Below, in pieces: positions 35,627 to 44,335 of a stretch of 64,000 nucleotides of DNA. A program made the position numbers and the translations under genes. The first letter of the stretch is position 1; every line of letters starts with the position of its first letter. The DNA is from Pseudoalteromonas sp. N1230-9 (GTDB lineage: Bacteria; Pseudomonadota; Gammaproteobacteria; Enterobacterales; Alteromonadaceae): assembly GCF_032716425.1 (NCBI RefSeq), contig NZ_CP090420.1, positions 310,001 to 374,000 on the forward strand, given 5' to 3'. The notes under the pieces are model-generated. The model was not told the origin of the DNA. It saw only the letters and a program-made list of their open reading frames with translations, and did not search any database.

Positions 35627-35686
35627 GACTCGGCTTTTGCCCCCCATCGCTTAAGCTTTTATATAGTCTTTTTCCCGAGTTAGTTT

Positions 35687-36055
35687 ATGTCGAACGTGTC
35701 TACTTGTATCACTTATGATACAACGACGTCATTAGTAATGATGACGTTAAGAGGGACTGCAAGTGCACAGGATGTGATTAATTTTTACCAAATAGCGCAT
35801 CAATACTCGTTATTATATGGCTCAGATAAAATTTTAGTTGATGTGTCAGAGTTAACTCATAACTTTGCTCCTGCTGAGTTATTCAATATTATGCCAGTAA
35901 TTGCTCATTCATTAAAAAAAGCATGTGTAGCAATCGTGGTAAGTTTTGATGGTTTCATGCATGATTTGTTTGTTCAAAAGGCGAAGCGTTATAACTTACA
36001 TGCTGAAAACTTTGAGTGTTTTCAAAAGGCCAAAACTTGGTTGGTCGCGCAATAA
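35687..36055 (+). CDS. STAS/SpoIIAA-like small protein
   Basis: Cytoplasmic protein of 122 residues with an alternating beta-alpha pattern: ITYDTTTSLVMMTLRG, then DVINFYQIAHQY, DKILVDVSEL, and AIVVSFDGFMHD. This is the order and length of a SpoIIAA-like STAS fold. The phosphorylatable Ser of anti-sigma antagonists is not evident. Single gene divergent from the TPR kinase with its own promoter. The family assignment is by pattern only; function unknown. Confidence 0.6.
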   Translation: MSNVSTCITYDTTTSLVMMTLRGTASAQDVINFYQIAHQYSLLYGSDKILVDVSELTHNFAPAELFNIMPVIAHSLKKACVAIVVSFDGFMHDLFVQKAKRYNLHAENFECFQKAKTWLVAQ

Positions 36056-36172
36056 ATTGACTTTAATTACTGAGATATGAGGCTTGTTTTAGTTTTAGAA
36101 TGACGATGAAAACCTAGTATTTCATGATGTAACCTTTTACACTGTATAGCCAATTAATAAATATAATTTGTT

Positions 36173-37102
36173 ATGACAGCAAGTAATAGAGAACATAGTC
36201 AAACAGAGCAAAAACAAGCGCCATTTAGCTTTTCTGAACAACAACAAGATACACTTTTCACTGAACTTAAAACTAAGCGCGGTATTTTATCCCACAGTGA
36301 CATAATCCAGCTTTGCAATGAGCACCAAGTTACCGAATTAGAGCTTTTAAAAGCATGCGTGCCAGTCGCTAGCCTATTTTCTGTTGCACCTATCTCTAAA
36401 TTTTATGTAGGCGCAGTTGCCCTTGGAATAACAGAACAAGGTGACAGGCAATTTTATTTTGGCGCAAACGTCGAGTTTTCCCATCAAGCGCTCAGCTTAG
36501 TTGTTCATGCAGAACAATCGGCGATAAATAATGCGTGGTTAAATGGTGCATCAAGTATAGTAAAAATAGCGATAAGTGACGCTCCGTGTGGTTATTGCCG
36601 CCAATTTATGAATGAACTAAACACCGCGGACACACTGGATATTCATCTTCCTGAGCATGATTTTACACTACGCGAGCTCCTCCCCAATGCATTTGGTCCA
36701 AAAGATTTAGGTAACAAGGTCAGCTTATTATCTAACACCAGTCAATCACTTAGCTTTGTTGATGAAGATAGCATTGAGCAAAAATTAGTTATCACCGCAT
36801 TAAATTCTTATGTGCCTTATACAGGCAATTACAGTGCCGTGAAGATCGCTACCTATCAGCATGGAGATTTTTATGGCGGCTATGCAGAGAATGCAGCATA
36901 TAACCCAAGCCTTTCACCTTTACAAAGTGCATTAAGCCAACTTTATTTGGCTGGAGTCGCGTTTACTGGCGAAAATGTGGAGTCGATTAGTTTGCTCGAA
37001 ACACAAGGTGCAGAGAATCAATTAGAGGTGACTAAAAGCGTGCTGGCAAGTTTTGATTTCTCACCAGCATTTGAACATATTATTGCTGCTTTATCCGAGT
37101 AA
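36173..37102 (+). CDS. cdd: Cytidine deaminase
   Basis: Deaminates cytidine and deoxycytidine to uridine and deoxyuridine in pyrimidine salvage. 309 residues, the two-domain dimeric form of enterobacteria (about 294 residues) with a longer N-terminus. The catalytic core has VVHAEQSAI (zinc His and proton-shuttle Glu, about 113) and [13 protein letters not shown] (two zinc Cys, about 137). The C-terminal half is the degenerate second deaminase domain ([16 protein letters not shown]). No good ribosome binding site precedes the ATG, so the start is uncertain by a few codons. Its 3' end overlaps the convergent udp gene by 12 bp; both enzymes act in succession on the same substrate pool. Confidence 0.93.
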   Translation: MTASNREHSQTEQKQAPFSFSEQQQDTLFTELKTKRGILSHSDIIQLCNEHQVTELELLKACVPVASLFSVAPISKFYVGAVALGITEQGDRQFYFGANVEFSHQALSLVVHAEQSAINNAWLNGASSIVKIAISDAPCGYCRQFMNELNTADTLDIHLPEHDFTLRELLPNAFGPKDLGNKVSLLSNTSQSLSFVDEDSIEQKLVITALNSYVPYTGNYSAVKIATYQHGDFYGGYAENAAYNPSLSPLQSALSQLYLAGVAFTGENVESISLLETQGAENQLEVTKSVLASFDFSPAFEHIIAALSE

Positions 37103-37846
37103 TTGTTTTGCAGCTTCAATCACTACGGCGACTGATTTTCTTTCAATCTCGCCGTGGTCTACATTAGGAATTTCTTGCTTAGTACGGTTAACAAGCACCC
37201 CAGCTACACAGGCTGCACGTAATCCTAAAGCAGCACACATAGTGAATAAGGTCGCTGATTCCATTTCATAGTTCATTACACCCAGTTTTTGCCATTCTTC
37301 ACAACTACCTTGAAAAGCGCGAGGCACATAACCCGAATGGGTATCATAGCGTTCTTGCCCTGGGTAAAAGGTGTCACTAGAGGCTGTAATGCCAATGTGA
37401 AATTGAATACCTAACTCATTACAGGCATTGACCATTGCTTGTGTTGCAAAAAAGTCTGATGCAGCAGGGTAGCTAAGTGGAGCAAAATGTTGGCTTGCCC
37501 CATCTAAACGAACAGATGCTTGGCTGATTAGAATATCACCTTCACTTATATGCGGTTGAATAGCGCCAGTGGTACCAATTCGTAAAAAGGTATTAATACC
37601 AAGTTGTGCTAGTTCTTCAACGGCTATCGATGTAGATGGACCACCAATACCAGTAGAACACACAACTATATTGTGACCATTTAAGACACCACGGTAGACA
37701 TGAAATTCACGGGTTTTTGCAAGACATTCAGGATCATCTAAAAGAGAAGAAATACGTGCAGAACGATCTGGATCCCCAGGAACTATTGCAAGAGTTGCAC
37801 CTTTTAAGTCGTCACGTGTTAGTCCTAAGTGAAATACCTTTTCCAT
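37091..37846 (-). CDS. udp: Uridine phosphorylase
   Basis: Phosphorolyses uridine to uracil and ribose-1-phosphate. 251 residues, nearly colinear with E. coli Udp: [20 protein letters not shown], the phosphate-binding [67 protein letters not shown] and the [12 protein letters not shown] ribose-binding Glu. Convergent with cdd, sharing 12 bp at the 3' ends, so antisense read-through could couple their expression. A 16-bp perfect palindrome lies upstream. Confidence 0.96.
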   Translation of the reverse strand: MEKVFHLGLTRDDLKGATLAIVPGDPDRSARISSLLDDPECLAKTREFHVYRGVLNGHNIVVCSTGIGGPSTSIAVEELAQLGINTFLRIGTTGAIQPHISEGDILISQASVRLDGASQHFAPLSYPAASDFFATQAMVNACNELGIQFHIGITASSDTFYPGQERYDTHSGYVPRAFQGSCEEWQKLGVMNYEMESATLFTMCAALGLRAACVAGVLVNRTKQEIPNVDHGEIERKSVAVVIEAAKQLLG

Positions 37847-37902
37847 TTTTGAACCTTATTTTTAGCTAAAGCGTAATACTTTATATATCTGCTGCGAATG
37901 TA

Positions 37903-37918
37903 CAGGACAGATGTCCTG
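37903..37918. promoter_or_regulatory. Perfect palindrome CAGGACA-GA-TGTCCTG
   Basis: A 7-bp dyad with 2-nt centre in the udp/DUF2189 divergent region, about 57 bp from udp and 70 bp from the other gene. No matching operator is known to me; not the CytR or DeoR consensus. Confidence 0.45.
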
Positions 37919-37988
37919 AAATGCCATTGTTGCAAGAATCGAGCAGATAACCTAAACCTTAATAGATAATGATAAATGAGGATATATT

Positions 37989-38768
37989 ATGCCTGCTTCA
38001 TCTTCTATGAGTAAACATCAACAATTTGCTCGTTGTTTACAAAGCACTCAAATTTCTGCTATGGCCCCCTTTCACTGGTTGGCGTTGGCGTTTAAAGACA
38101 TCGCAAATGCACCGATGCTCAGTTTAGTCTATGGGTTAGTTTTTACCCTAATACCTGCCGCGATTATGTTTTTTGTATACAGGTTCGACACGCATTTGGT
38201 TATTTTACCTGCCGTGGTTGGTTTTGCATTAGTTGGACCTGCATTTGCTGCTGGCTTGTATGACGTTGCGTGGGAGCTAGAAAAAGGCCATAAGCCAACA
38301 CTACTGCACAGCTTAAAATCAATGTTCAGGAATCCCGCTGGGGAGTGGGGGTTTGCCGTTTTACTCATGGTGATCATGATAGTTTGGATGCGATTGGCAG
38401 CGCTTATTCATGCTTTATACCCTAATGTGGTTAATCCTAGCTTTGAACAGCTATCTGCTTTTTTAACATTGGGTAGTATTGTCGGTGGAATACTCCTAGT
38501 CACTGTTTTCGCCATTTCAGCATTCGCGCCTCAAATAATGATGGAGCGTCGTGTAGATATCATGACTGCGGTTATTTCTTCTATTAATGCAGTAAAAAAT
38601 AATGTAGGCGCCATGATTGTCTGGGCTGCATTAATTTTGTGTTTAGTGTTTGTCGGTTTTATTACAGGCACGGCTGGCTTTATTGTAATCATGCCATTAC
38701 TTAGTTATGCCAGCTGGCATGCATACATAGCCGTTATTAAAACTAAGAAGCCAAGAGGCTACGAATAA
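37989..38768 (+). CDS. DUF2189 membrane protein
   Basis: Integral membrane protein of 259 residues with about six hydrophobic segments and the DUF2189 hallmarks: WLALAFKDIANAPMLSLVYG near the N-terminus, then GPAFAAGLYDVAWELEKGH in the first cytoplasmic loop. GAGG lies 7 nt before the ATG. DUF2189 proteins are often near cytochrome-oxidase or heme genes in other bacteria, but nothing here supports that role. Single gene. Confidence 0.82.
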   Translation: MPASSSMSKHQQFARCLQSTQISAMAPFHWLALAFKDIANAPMLSLVYGLVFTLIPAAIMFFVYRFDTHLVILPAVVGFALVGPAFAAGLYDVAWELEKGHKPTLLHSLKSMFRNPAGEWGFAVLLMVIMIVWMRLAALIHALYPNVVNPSFEQLSAFLTLGSIVGGILLVTVFAISAFAPQIMMERRVDIMTAVISSINAVKNNVGAMIVWAALILCLVFVGFITGTAGFIVIMPLLSYASWHAYIAVIKTKKPRGYE

Positions 38769-39059
38769 TGAGTATTCACTCTGATTGAATATTAATTTAA
38801 CGCAGCAACTTAAAGGGTTGCTGCAAAGTTTGACTTTAAAATTCCCCATGTTATATCTGCCAAAAGCAAGGTGCTTATGCTCGAGATAAGCCAGCAAAAC
38901 CCTTCTGTTTTGAAAAAGAAATTCAATTATATCAATTGCTTGTCTTTTCAGGTTTTATTATCTTTTACCTTTGATTGAGTTGAACATAATCAAAAGTAGA
39001 GGAGAGTGTAATTTTTTGAATTACGCATGAATATGCAGATACTTACCAGCGGAGTGAAA
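38769..39059. other. Intergenic region before ureohydrolase
   Basis: About 290 bp. No gene, terminator or clear promoter recognised. The in-frame ATG at 39027 is a possible but unlikely start for the next gene. Confidence 0.3.
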
Positions 39060-40169
39060 ATGAGTAACACACAAAAAGCGTTCCATGAAAAATTAAGCCA
39101 GTGTTTATGTCCACCAGGTGATGGTGTTTTTACCGTTAATACGGCAAAGGAACGAAAAGATGCATTACGTACAAAGCTTTATGGGCAAACTGATAACGTT
39201 GATGTGCTTTGGAAGGAGTCACTTGAAACACTGGCTGATTCTGATCACAAAGCGGTAATTTTGGGTATTAGCTCTGATTGTGGTGGTGGTATTTTACGAG
39301 GCGCCAACTGGGGCCCGTTATTCTTACGTTCAACCTTAATCGACCAACAGCCACAAGCACGTGCTTTTGATCTTGGTGATGTACGTGTTATCCCTCACTT
39401 ACTACACGATAAATATTTAAACGATGCGACAATCACTAACTGTCAAAAGGCGCTGTACGCAGACGAAAACAGTGAGTACCATGTATCACCTTTGTCGATT
39501 ACAGAAGATGTGTGTGATGGTTTTTACGCTAACTACCCAGACAAAGGAATTTTCGGTATTGGCGGTGACCATTCAATTAGTTACCCGCTAACAAAAGCAT
39601 ATTTAAAGGCAAAACGTGATGCAGGCAAACGCACGGCAATTATTCACTTTGATGCACATACTGACTTATTAGTTGAGCGCTTAGGTATTGATTTATGTTT
39701 TGGCTCATGGTGTACACATATTCTTGAGTATTTACCTTCACCGCGTAATTTAATTCAGTTTGGTATTCGTTCGAGTGGTAAACCGAAAGAGCATTGGGAA
39801 TCAACGTTTGGTGTTAAACAGCATTGGGCTCATGAAATCTTAGAACGCGGCGCGCAAGCTGTCGCTGATGAAGTAATTGCACAACTTAAAGCCGATAACA
39901 TTGATGAGCTGTATGTTAGCTTTGATATTGACGCATTAGATGAAAGCTTTGCCTCAGCCACCGGCACGCCTGAAGCCGGCGGACTAACGCCGCAGCATGC
40001 ACTTGATATCTTAGTTGCTATTGCTGATGAGTTTCCGATCACGGGGGCGGATATGATGGAAATAGCGCCATTTACAGATAGCTCTTTAATTGGCCAAACA
40101 AGTTCTGAGACAACGCTTCGTGAAGGGGCAAAGATTTCAGCTTTCTTAATTAACGCTATAAATAAGTAA
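39060..40169 (+). CDS. Arginase/formimidoylglutamase family ureohydrolase
   Basis: Binuclear-manganese ureohydrolase of 369 residues. Metal-binding motifs are intact: GIGGDHSISYP (His), IIHFDAHTDLL (two Asp and His) and SFDIDALDESFA (two Asp). An 80-residue N-terminal extension precedes the core, longer than in E. coli agmatinase (about 306 residues). The family hydrolyses arginine, agmatine, formimidoylglutamate or similar guanidino compounds; the specificity cannot be read, and no hut, speA or arginine genes flank it. Start at ATG 39060 is supported by GGAG 6 nt upstream. A strong stem-loop follows. Confidence 0.87.
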   Translation: MSNTQKAFHEKLSQCLCPPGDGVFTVNTAKERKDALRTKLYGQTDNVDVLWKESLETLADSDHKAVILGISSDCGGGILRGANWGPLFLRSTLIDQQPQARAFDLGDVRVIPHLLHDKYLNDATITNCQKALYADENSEYHVSPLSITEDVCDGFYANYPDKGIFGIGGDHSISYPLTKAYLKAKRDAGKRTAIIHFDAHTDLLVERLGIDLCFGSWCTHILEYLPSPRNLIQFGIRSSGKPKEHWESTFGVKQHWAHEILERGAQAVADEVIAQLKADNIDELYVSFDIDALDESFASATGTPEAGGLTPQHALDILVAIADEFPITGADMMEIAPFTDSSLIGQTSSETTLREGAKISAFLINAINK

Positions 40170-40175
40170 CTGGTT

Positions 40176-40206
40176 TAGGTGAAAGGCGTAGTTTGCCTTT
40201 CACCTA
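40176..40206 (+). terminator. Stem-loop after ureohydrolase gene
   Basis: Perfect 12-bp stem TAGGTGAAAGGC / GCCTTTCACCTA with a 7-nt loop 7 bp after the stop. There is no T run, so it may protect the 3' end or terminate weakly. Confidence 0.55.
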
Positions 40207-40297
40207 TCATTGGGTACTTCAAATTTTATTTCCAAATCTTACACTTCAGACTATATTTATATAAAAAATAATTATAACTTTTTGGTATGGTCAATTT

Positions 40298-40996
40298 ATG
40301 CTCAAACCTATTATTCTGTCACTTGCTATGTTGTTGCAACCTTGCTTTGCAGCAATCACCGTTGTGACAGAAAATCTTCCTAGTTTTCAATATCAGAATG
40401 CGCAAGGTGTTCTTGTAGGGACTGTGGTTGAAGAAGTAACTAACGCTTTAAAGAAAAGTGGTGTTGAGTATACGTTATCAGTAAATTCATGGCCCATATC
40501 ATATAATGCCGCCTTACGAGATGAAAAAACGTGTATATTCTCCATCGCTAGATTACCAAGCAGAGAAGATAAGTTTAGCTGGGTTGCAAAGCTAGGTAAT
40601 TTCACAGCTTCTTTTTATAGTTTTAAGTCACAACAGGTTAAAATTGAAAACCTAGAGCAAGCAAAAAAATACCGAATAGCAGTCTTAAAAGACAACTACA
40701 GCCACGTATATTTGTCTGAACGCGGTTTTAATGAACAAAATCAGCTTATTTTGCTAGATAGCTTTGAGAACATTTATGATGTTCTCAAAAGCCGCCGCTC
40801 TAGCATTGATATGGTTGTGCTTAGCGATGAACAATTCAATTATGAGCTTAAAAAAGATAAAACCCTTTCATTGCTAAAAGCTATTTATAAAATTCCTACC
40901 GATTATCAAGATTTGTACTTTGCTTGTAATAAAAATCTTGAAAGCACCACCTTAGAAAAATTAACTAACGCCTTTTCATCGAACCAAGCAAAATAG
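40298..40996 (+). CDS. Periplasmic solute-binding protein family 3
   Basis: Secreted protein of 232 residues with a signal peptide (ending CFA, about 18 residues) and the family 3 solute-binding fold: ITVVTENLPSFQYQNAQG, LVGTVVEEVTNALKKSGV, CIFSIARLPSREDKFSWV and YRIAVLKDNYSHVYL. Lone binding proteins of this type without ABC permease genes are common in Alteromonadales, where some feed ligands to sensor proteins. No transporter partner is adjacent. Ligand unknown. Confidence 0.8.
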   Translation: MLKPIILSLAMLLQPCFAAITVVTENLPSFQYQNAQGVLVGTVVEEVTNALKKSGVEYTLSVNSWPISYNAALRDEKTCIFSIARLPSREDKFSWVAKLGNFTASFYSFKSQQVKIENLEQAKKYRIAVLKDNYSHVYLSERGFNEQNQLILLDSFENIYDVLKSRRSSIDMVVLSDEQFNYELKKDKTLSLLKAIYKIPTDYQDLYFACNKNLESTTLEKLTNAFSSNQAK

Positions 40997-41002
40997 GCTT
41001 GT

Positions 41003-41038
41003 TGATTATAGTAAACTAGCTATAATCAGCTGCTTTTT
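41003..41038 (+). terminator. Candidate terminator
   Basis: TGATTATAG / CTATAATCA perfect 9-bp AT-rich stem, 8-nt loop, then GCTGCTTTTT, directly after the solute-binding protein gene. Confidence 0.5.
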
Positions 41039-41186
41039 GAACAATTTTGCTAATCCAAATAACCGATTTTCTAGTGTTAAACATTTTAAATGTAGGCCAG
41101 TTTAATCAGGTAACTCAGCGTGAAAACGTGCAAAAAGTATTATGCATTGAAAAATTCAATGCGCCTGTTTTTTTAGGAGTTTTAAA

Positions 41187-42479
41187 ATGAGTGATCTGCT
41201 CGTTATTGTTTTCTTAATTTTCATAAGTGCATTATTTGCGATGAGCGAAATTGCCATTGCAGCTTCACGGAAAATTAAATTACGAGTCATGGTTGATGAA
41301 GGGAATAACAAAGCCCAAGCGGTTCTCGCTTTACAGGAAAACCCAGGGGCATTTTTTGCAATGATTCAAATTTCTTTGAACGCGATTGCAATTCTTGGTG
41401 GTATTGTCGGTGAGCAGGCATTGTCGCCTTATATAGAGCAAATCCTTGTGATGATTTACCAAGGTCCTTTGCTTAGTCAAATTAGTTTTTTGATTTCGTT
41501 TTTAAGTATTACTTCTTTATTTATTTTATTTGCTGATTTATTACCAAAACGTTTAGCGATGATTATGCCTGAAGCTGTCGCTGTCAGAGTTGTGTCAATT
41601 ATGCGTTGGGTCACATTTGCTTTAACGCCGTTTGTTATGTTTTTTAATGGCACAACGAATGTTATCTTGCGTGCCTTTAAGGTGCCTGCTGAACGTGAGG
41701 ATATTGTTACTACCGAAGATATTGTTGCGATGATGGAAGCGGGTGCTGAATATGGCAGTCTTCAGCAGCAAGAATATCAATTGATTGGTAATGTGTTTGA
41801 TTTAGAAGCGCGCTTTTTATCCAGTGTGATGACACCAAGGGATCAGATTGTTTATTTTGATGTTAGAGCAGATGCACAAGAGGTTGCTACAAAAATTATT
41901 GAGCATCCACATAATCACTTTTTAGTCTGTGACGGTAGTTTAGATAAATTAATTGGCTCTGTTGAGTCTAAAGATATCCTTCGTAAAGTGCTCAAAGGGC
42001 AAAACGCTGAAATTGATAGCGAACTTATTACTCGTGATGTCTTCTACTTACCAGAAACCTTGAGTCTTTCAGAAGCACTTAATACCTTTAAAAAAGCGGC
42101 AGAACCATTTGCGGTTGTAGTAAATGAGTATGCGCTAATGGTGGGGATTGTCACTGTTAAAGATTTAATGAAAGGGTTTATGGGCGACTTGATCACTCAC
42201 CAAGGTGAAGAGCTCATTATTAAACGTGATAACTCCTCTTGGCTGGTGGATGGCCTTACACCCGTAGTTGAACTCGCTAAGGTTCTTGAGATTGAAGAGT
42301 TTCCTGAGCAATCTCATTATGAAACTGTCGCAGGATTTTTGATCTACACCATGAAACGTTTACCTAAGCGGGCAGAATTTATCAATTTTGCCGGATACAA
42401 GTTTGAAATAGTTGATGTTGAGGGCGTGAAAATCGAACAGTTAATTGTTTCACGAGTGACTGAAAGTGAAGGCGCGTAA
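41187..42479 (+). CDS. paeA: CNNM/CorC-type transporter, PaeA (YtfL)
   Basis: Inner-membrane protein of 430 residues: a DUF21/CNNM domain of three to four membrane helices (about 1-150), two CBS domains (about 205-330, starting SSVMTPRDQIVYFDV) and a CorC_HlyC C-terminal domain (LVDGLTPVVELAKVLEIEEFP). Nearly colinear with E. coli YtfL, e.g. ALFAMSEIAIAASRKIKLR, LQENPGAFFAMIQISLNAIA, ILFADLLPKR and FAGYKFEIVDVEGVKI. YtfL/PaeA has been linked to polyamine (putrescine/cadaverine) export. TTAGGAG precedes the ATG. A hairpin covers the stop codon. Confidence 0.9.
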   Translation: MSDLLVIVFLIFISALFAMSEIAIAASRKIKLRVMVDEGNNKAQAVLALQENPGAFFAMIQISLNAIAILGGIVGEQALSPYIEQILVMIYQGPLLSQISFLISFLSITSLFILFADLLPKRLAMIMPEAVAVRVVSIMRWVTFALTPFVMFFNGTTNVILRAFKVPAEREDIVTTEDIVAMMEAGAEYGSLQQQEYQLIGNVFDLEARFLSSVMTPRDQIVYFDVRADAQEVATKIIEHPHNHFLVCDGSLDKLIGSVESKDILRKVLKGQNAEIDSELITRDVFYLPETLSLSEALNTFKKAAEPFAVVVNEYALMVGIVTVKDLMKGFMGDLITHQGEELIIKRDNSSWLVDGLTPVVELAKVLEIEEFPEQSHYETVAGFLIYTMKRLPKRAEFINFAGYKFEIVDVEGVKIEQLIVSRVTESEGA

Positions 42480-42487
42480 GCGCCTTC
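42468..42487 (+). terminator. Hairpin over the paeA stop codon
   Basis: GAAGGCGC / GCGCCTTC perfect 8-bp stem; the GTAA loop contains the first bases of the stop codon. A loose T-rich tract follows (CGTCATTATTTT), so weak termination is likely. Confidence 0.5.
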
Positions 42488-42557
42488 GTCATTATTTTAA
42501 GTGTAATGAAAAATCTGTATACTGCAGTTTAGCTCCTTTAATACTAAAAGATTTTTT

Positions 42558-44222
42558 ATGTTTCTTTTTAAAACCTTGTCTCGTATTTTTCTGACCACAT
42601 TTATAGCCTGTTTATCAATATTATCGATTTCAAGTTTTGCGCAATCATCAAAAAATCAAACCTTAGTAATGGTTGGTGGTGCTCTTAACGTATGTAGTAG
42701 TGCCAAAACTCATCACTGTACAAATCAAAACGAGCTACAAGGTAAACAAGCTGCTCAATTTAAGATCACTGAGCGTGCTTTAACAGAATTAGAAAACGCA
42801 TGGCCGAGTAATAACGAATCACACCGTAAACGAGTAATTCAGGTACTCAGCAAGTTGGCTAAAAGTCATTCAGAGACAGTGACAAAGTCAGCTTTGTTAT
42901 GGGCGTGGCGTGATATTGACAATGAAAGCTTGAGTCAACTTAGCAGCCATGAGTTTAACTTTATGTTGGATATGCTCGAAGTAGCTGTTCTCGATTCTAA
43001 TGGGAATAGACTAAAAGAGCAGGTTTTTAATGACCTTAACCTAGAACAGGCGAACTCAGATATTGTTGACTTTGTTGGAGCAAGTATAAAAGTCTCGAGT
43101 CAAACACCGACAGTGCTTGTTATAACAGCAGCAGATCGTGACCCATATGCTTCAGCAGATTTTTACGAGTCGCTTTTTGAAAATAAAGGAATCAAAACAG
43201 AGTGGCTTGCGTTAACACCAGCCTCAGCGTTTGCTATTACACATAATCAATGTGCTGATTTAAAAAATATTCGCCAAGCAACAATGCATGTTTATAACCG
43301 TGAACAAGTCTACGCAGATAGGGTATTAGCTGAACAAGCTATGTGTGATGCTGGTATAAAAACTGTGCGGGAAAAAATTCAGTCGGCAACGGCTGTGATC
43401 TTTAACGATGAACAGCAAACAAACCTGCAACAAGTTTTGTTTGATAACAAAGGCAATAAACTGCCTTGGTTTGATGATTTGCAATCTCGTCCAGTGATTA
43501 TGTCAACTGGAGTCAGTAGTTTATTGCAAGCAGGTGGCCAGAATACATTCGGTTCTGTGCCTAGCATAATTAGTGGTGGCGGTATTACTTCACTGAGAGA
43601 CAAGCCCATAGAGCAAGCATGTATGGGTTGTGTGAACGAGCAAGCAACAGGTGGACTTATTTACTCATCTATTGGCGGACTCGGAACATTCAATTACGGC
43701 CCTGTTGATAGTCAATTTAGTGAAAATAATCGTATGCCTAGGCTAATGAGCATTTTAAATGCAACAGGCCAGCGAAATGGCTTTGGAATTGATGAAGCAA
43801 CTGCGCTTGTTATGATCCACTCTACTGATACTCGCTTAATGACCGTTATTGGTCAAAGTGGTGTAACGCATATACAGTCTGAGGGTGAAAATAAAGGTTT
43901 AATAGACTATTGGCCAACGGGGGCTGTCATCGAGATTAAGGACAATGATTTTACTTTATCAAAAAGTTCTACAGATAAGGCGCTACCTACAATCAAAATT
44001 CCACCACTACCCATGCAGCGATTTGGAAATATTTTTGAAGCTGAAAAATTGCGTTCTTTATTGCAAGCTATTTGCTTAACACAAGAAAAACAAGCAGTAG
44101 CGCAACAAGATGAGTTTTTACTTGCTCTTAATGCAAATAAAAATACAGAGTATCATCGTCTTAATAATTCACAAACAGGGTGTGCTGTAAGCAACCTAGC
44201 ATTTTCTATTAAGACCTTTTAG
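42558..44222 (+). CDS. Secreted cyanophycinase-like protein (S51)
   Basis: Exported protein of 554 residues with a signal peptide (about 28 residues, ending SFA). The core resembles cyanophycinase, the serine peptidase S51 that cleaves cyanophycin, in the order MVGGALN, VLVITAADRDPYASADFYESL, VIFNDEQQTNLQQVLF, STGVSSLLQAG, and GIDEATALVM. Two points look altered. The nucleophile region reads STGVSS rather than GTSAGA, and the DxHF motif carrying the catalytic His reads DSQFSENNR, with Gln in place of His. It may therefore be a non-catalytic or re-specialised member. A ~150-residue insertion or extension is present near the N-terminus. Single gene. Confidence 0.75.
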   Translation: MFLFKTLSRIFLTTFIACLSILSISSFAQSSKNQTLVMVGGALNVCSSAKTHHCTNQNELQGKQAAQFKITERALTELENAWPSNNESHRKRVIQVLSKLAKSHSETVTKSALLWAWRDIDNESLSQLSSHEFNFMLDMLEVAVLDSNGNRLKEQVFNDLNLEQANSDIVDFVGASIKVSSQTPTVLVITAADRDPYASADFYESLFENKGIKTEWLALTPASAFAITHNQCADLKNIRQATMHVYNREQVYADRVLAEQAMCDAGIKTVREKIQSATAVIFNDEQQTNLQQVLFDNKGNKLPWFDDLQSRPVIMSTGVSSLLQAGGQNTFGSVPSIISGGGITSLRDKPIEQACMGCVNEQATGGLIYSSIGGLGTFNYGPVDSQFSENNRMPRLMSILNATGQRNGFGIDEATALVMIHSTDTRLMTVIGQSGVTHIQSEGENKGLIDYWPTGAVIEIKDNDFTLSKSSTDKALPTIKIPPLPMQRFGNIFEAEKLRSLLQAICLTQEKQAVAQQDEFLLALNANKNTEYHRLNNSQTGCAVSNLAFSIKTF

Positions 44223-44260
44223 TTTTTTAACTTAATGTCTGTATAGATTTTGTTATTGAG

Positions 44261-44274
44261 TTGATTTAGGTCAT
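44261..44274 (+). promoter_or_regulatory. FNR-like site upstream of pfk
   Basis: TTGATTTAGGTCAT differs from the FNR dyad (TTGAT-N4-ATCAA) at two positions of the right half. It lies 75 bp before the pfk gene, and a possible -10 (TATAAG) follows at 44291. Suggestive only. Confidence 0.3.
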
Positions 44275-44335
44275 ACGCTTTTCTTACTAATATAAGCTAA
44301 CCTGTAAAAAGTGCTTTAGCGTCAGTGGAAAATGT

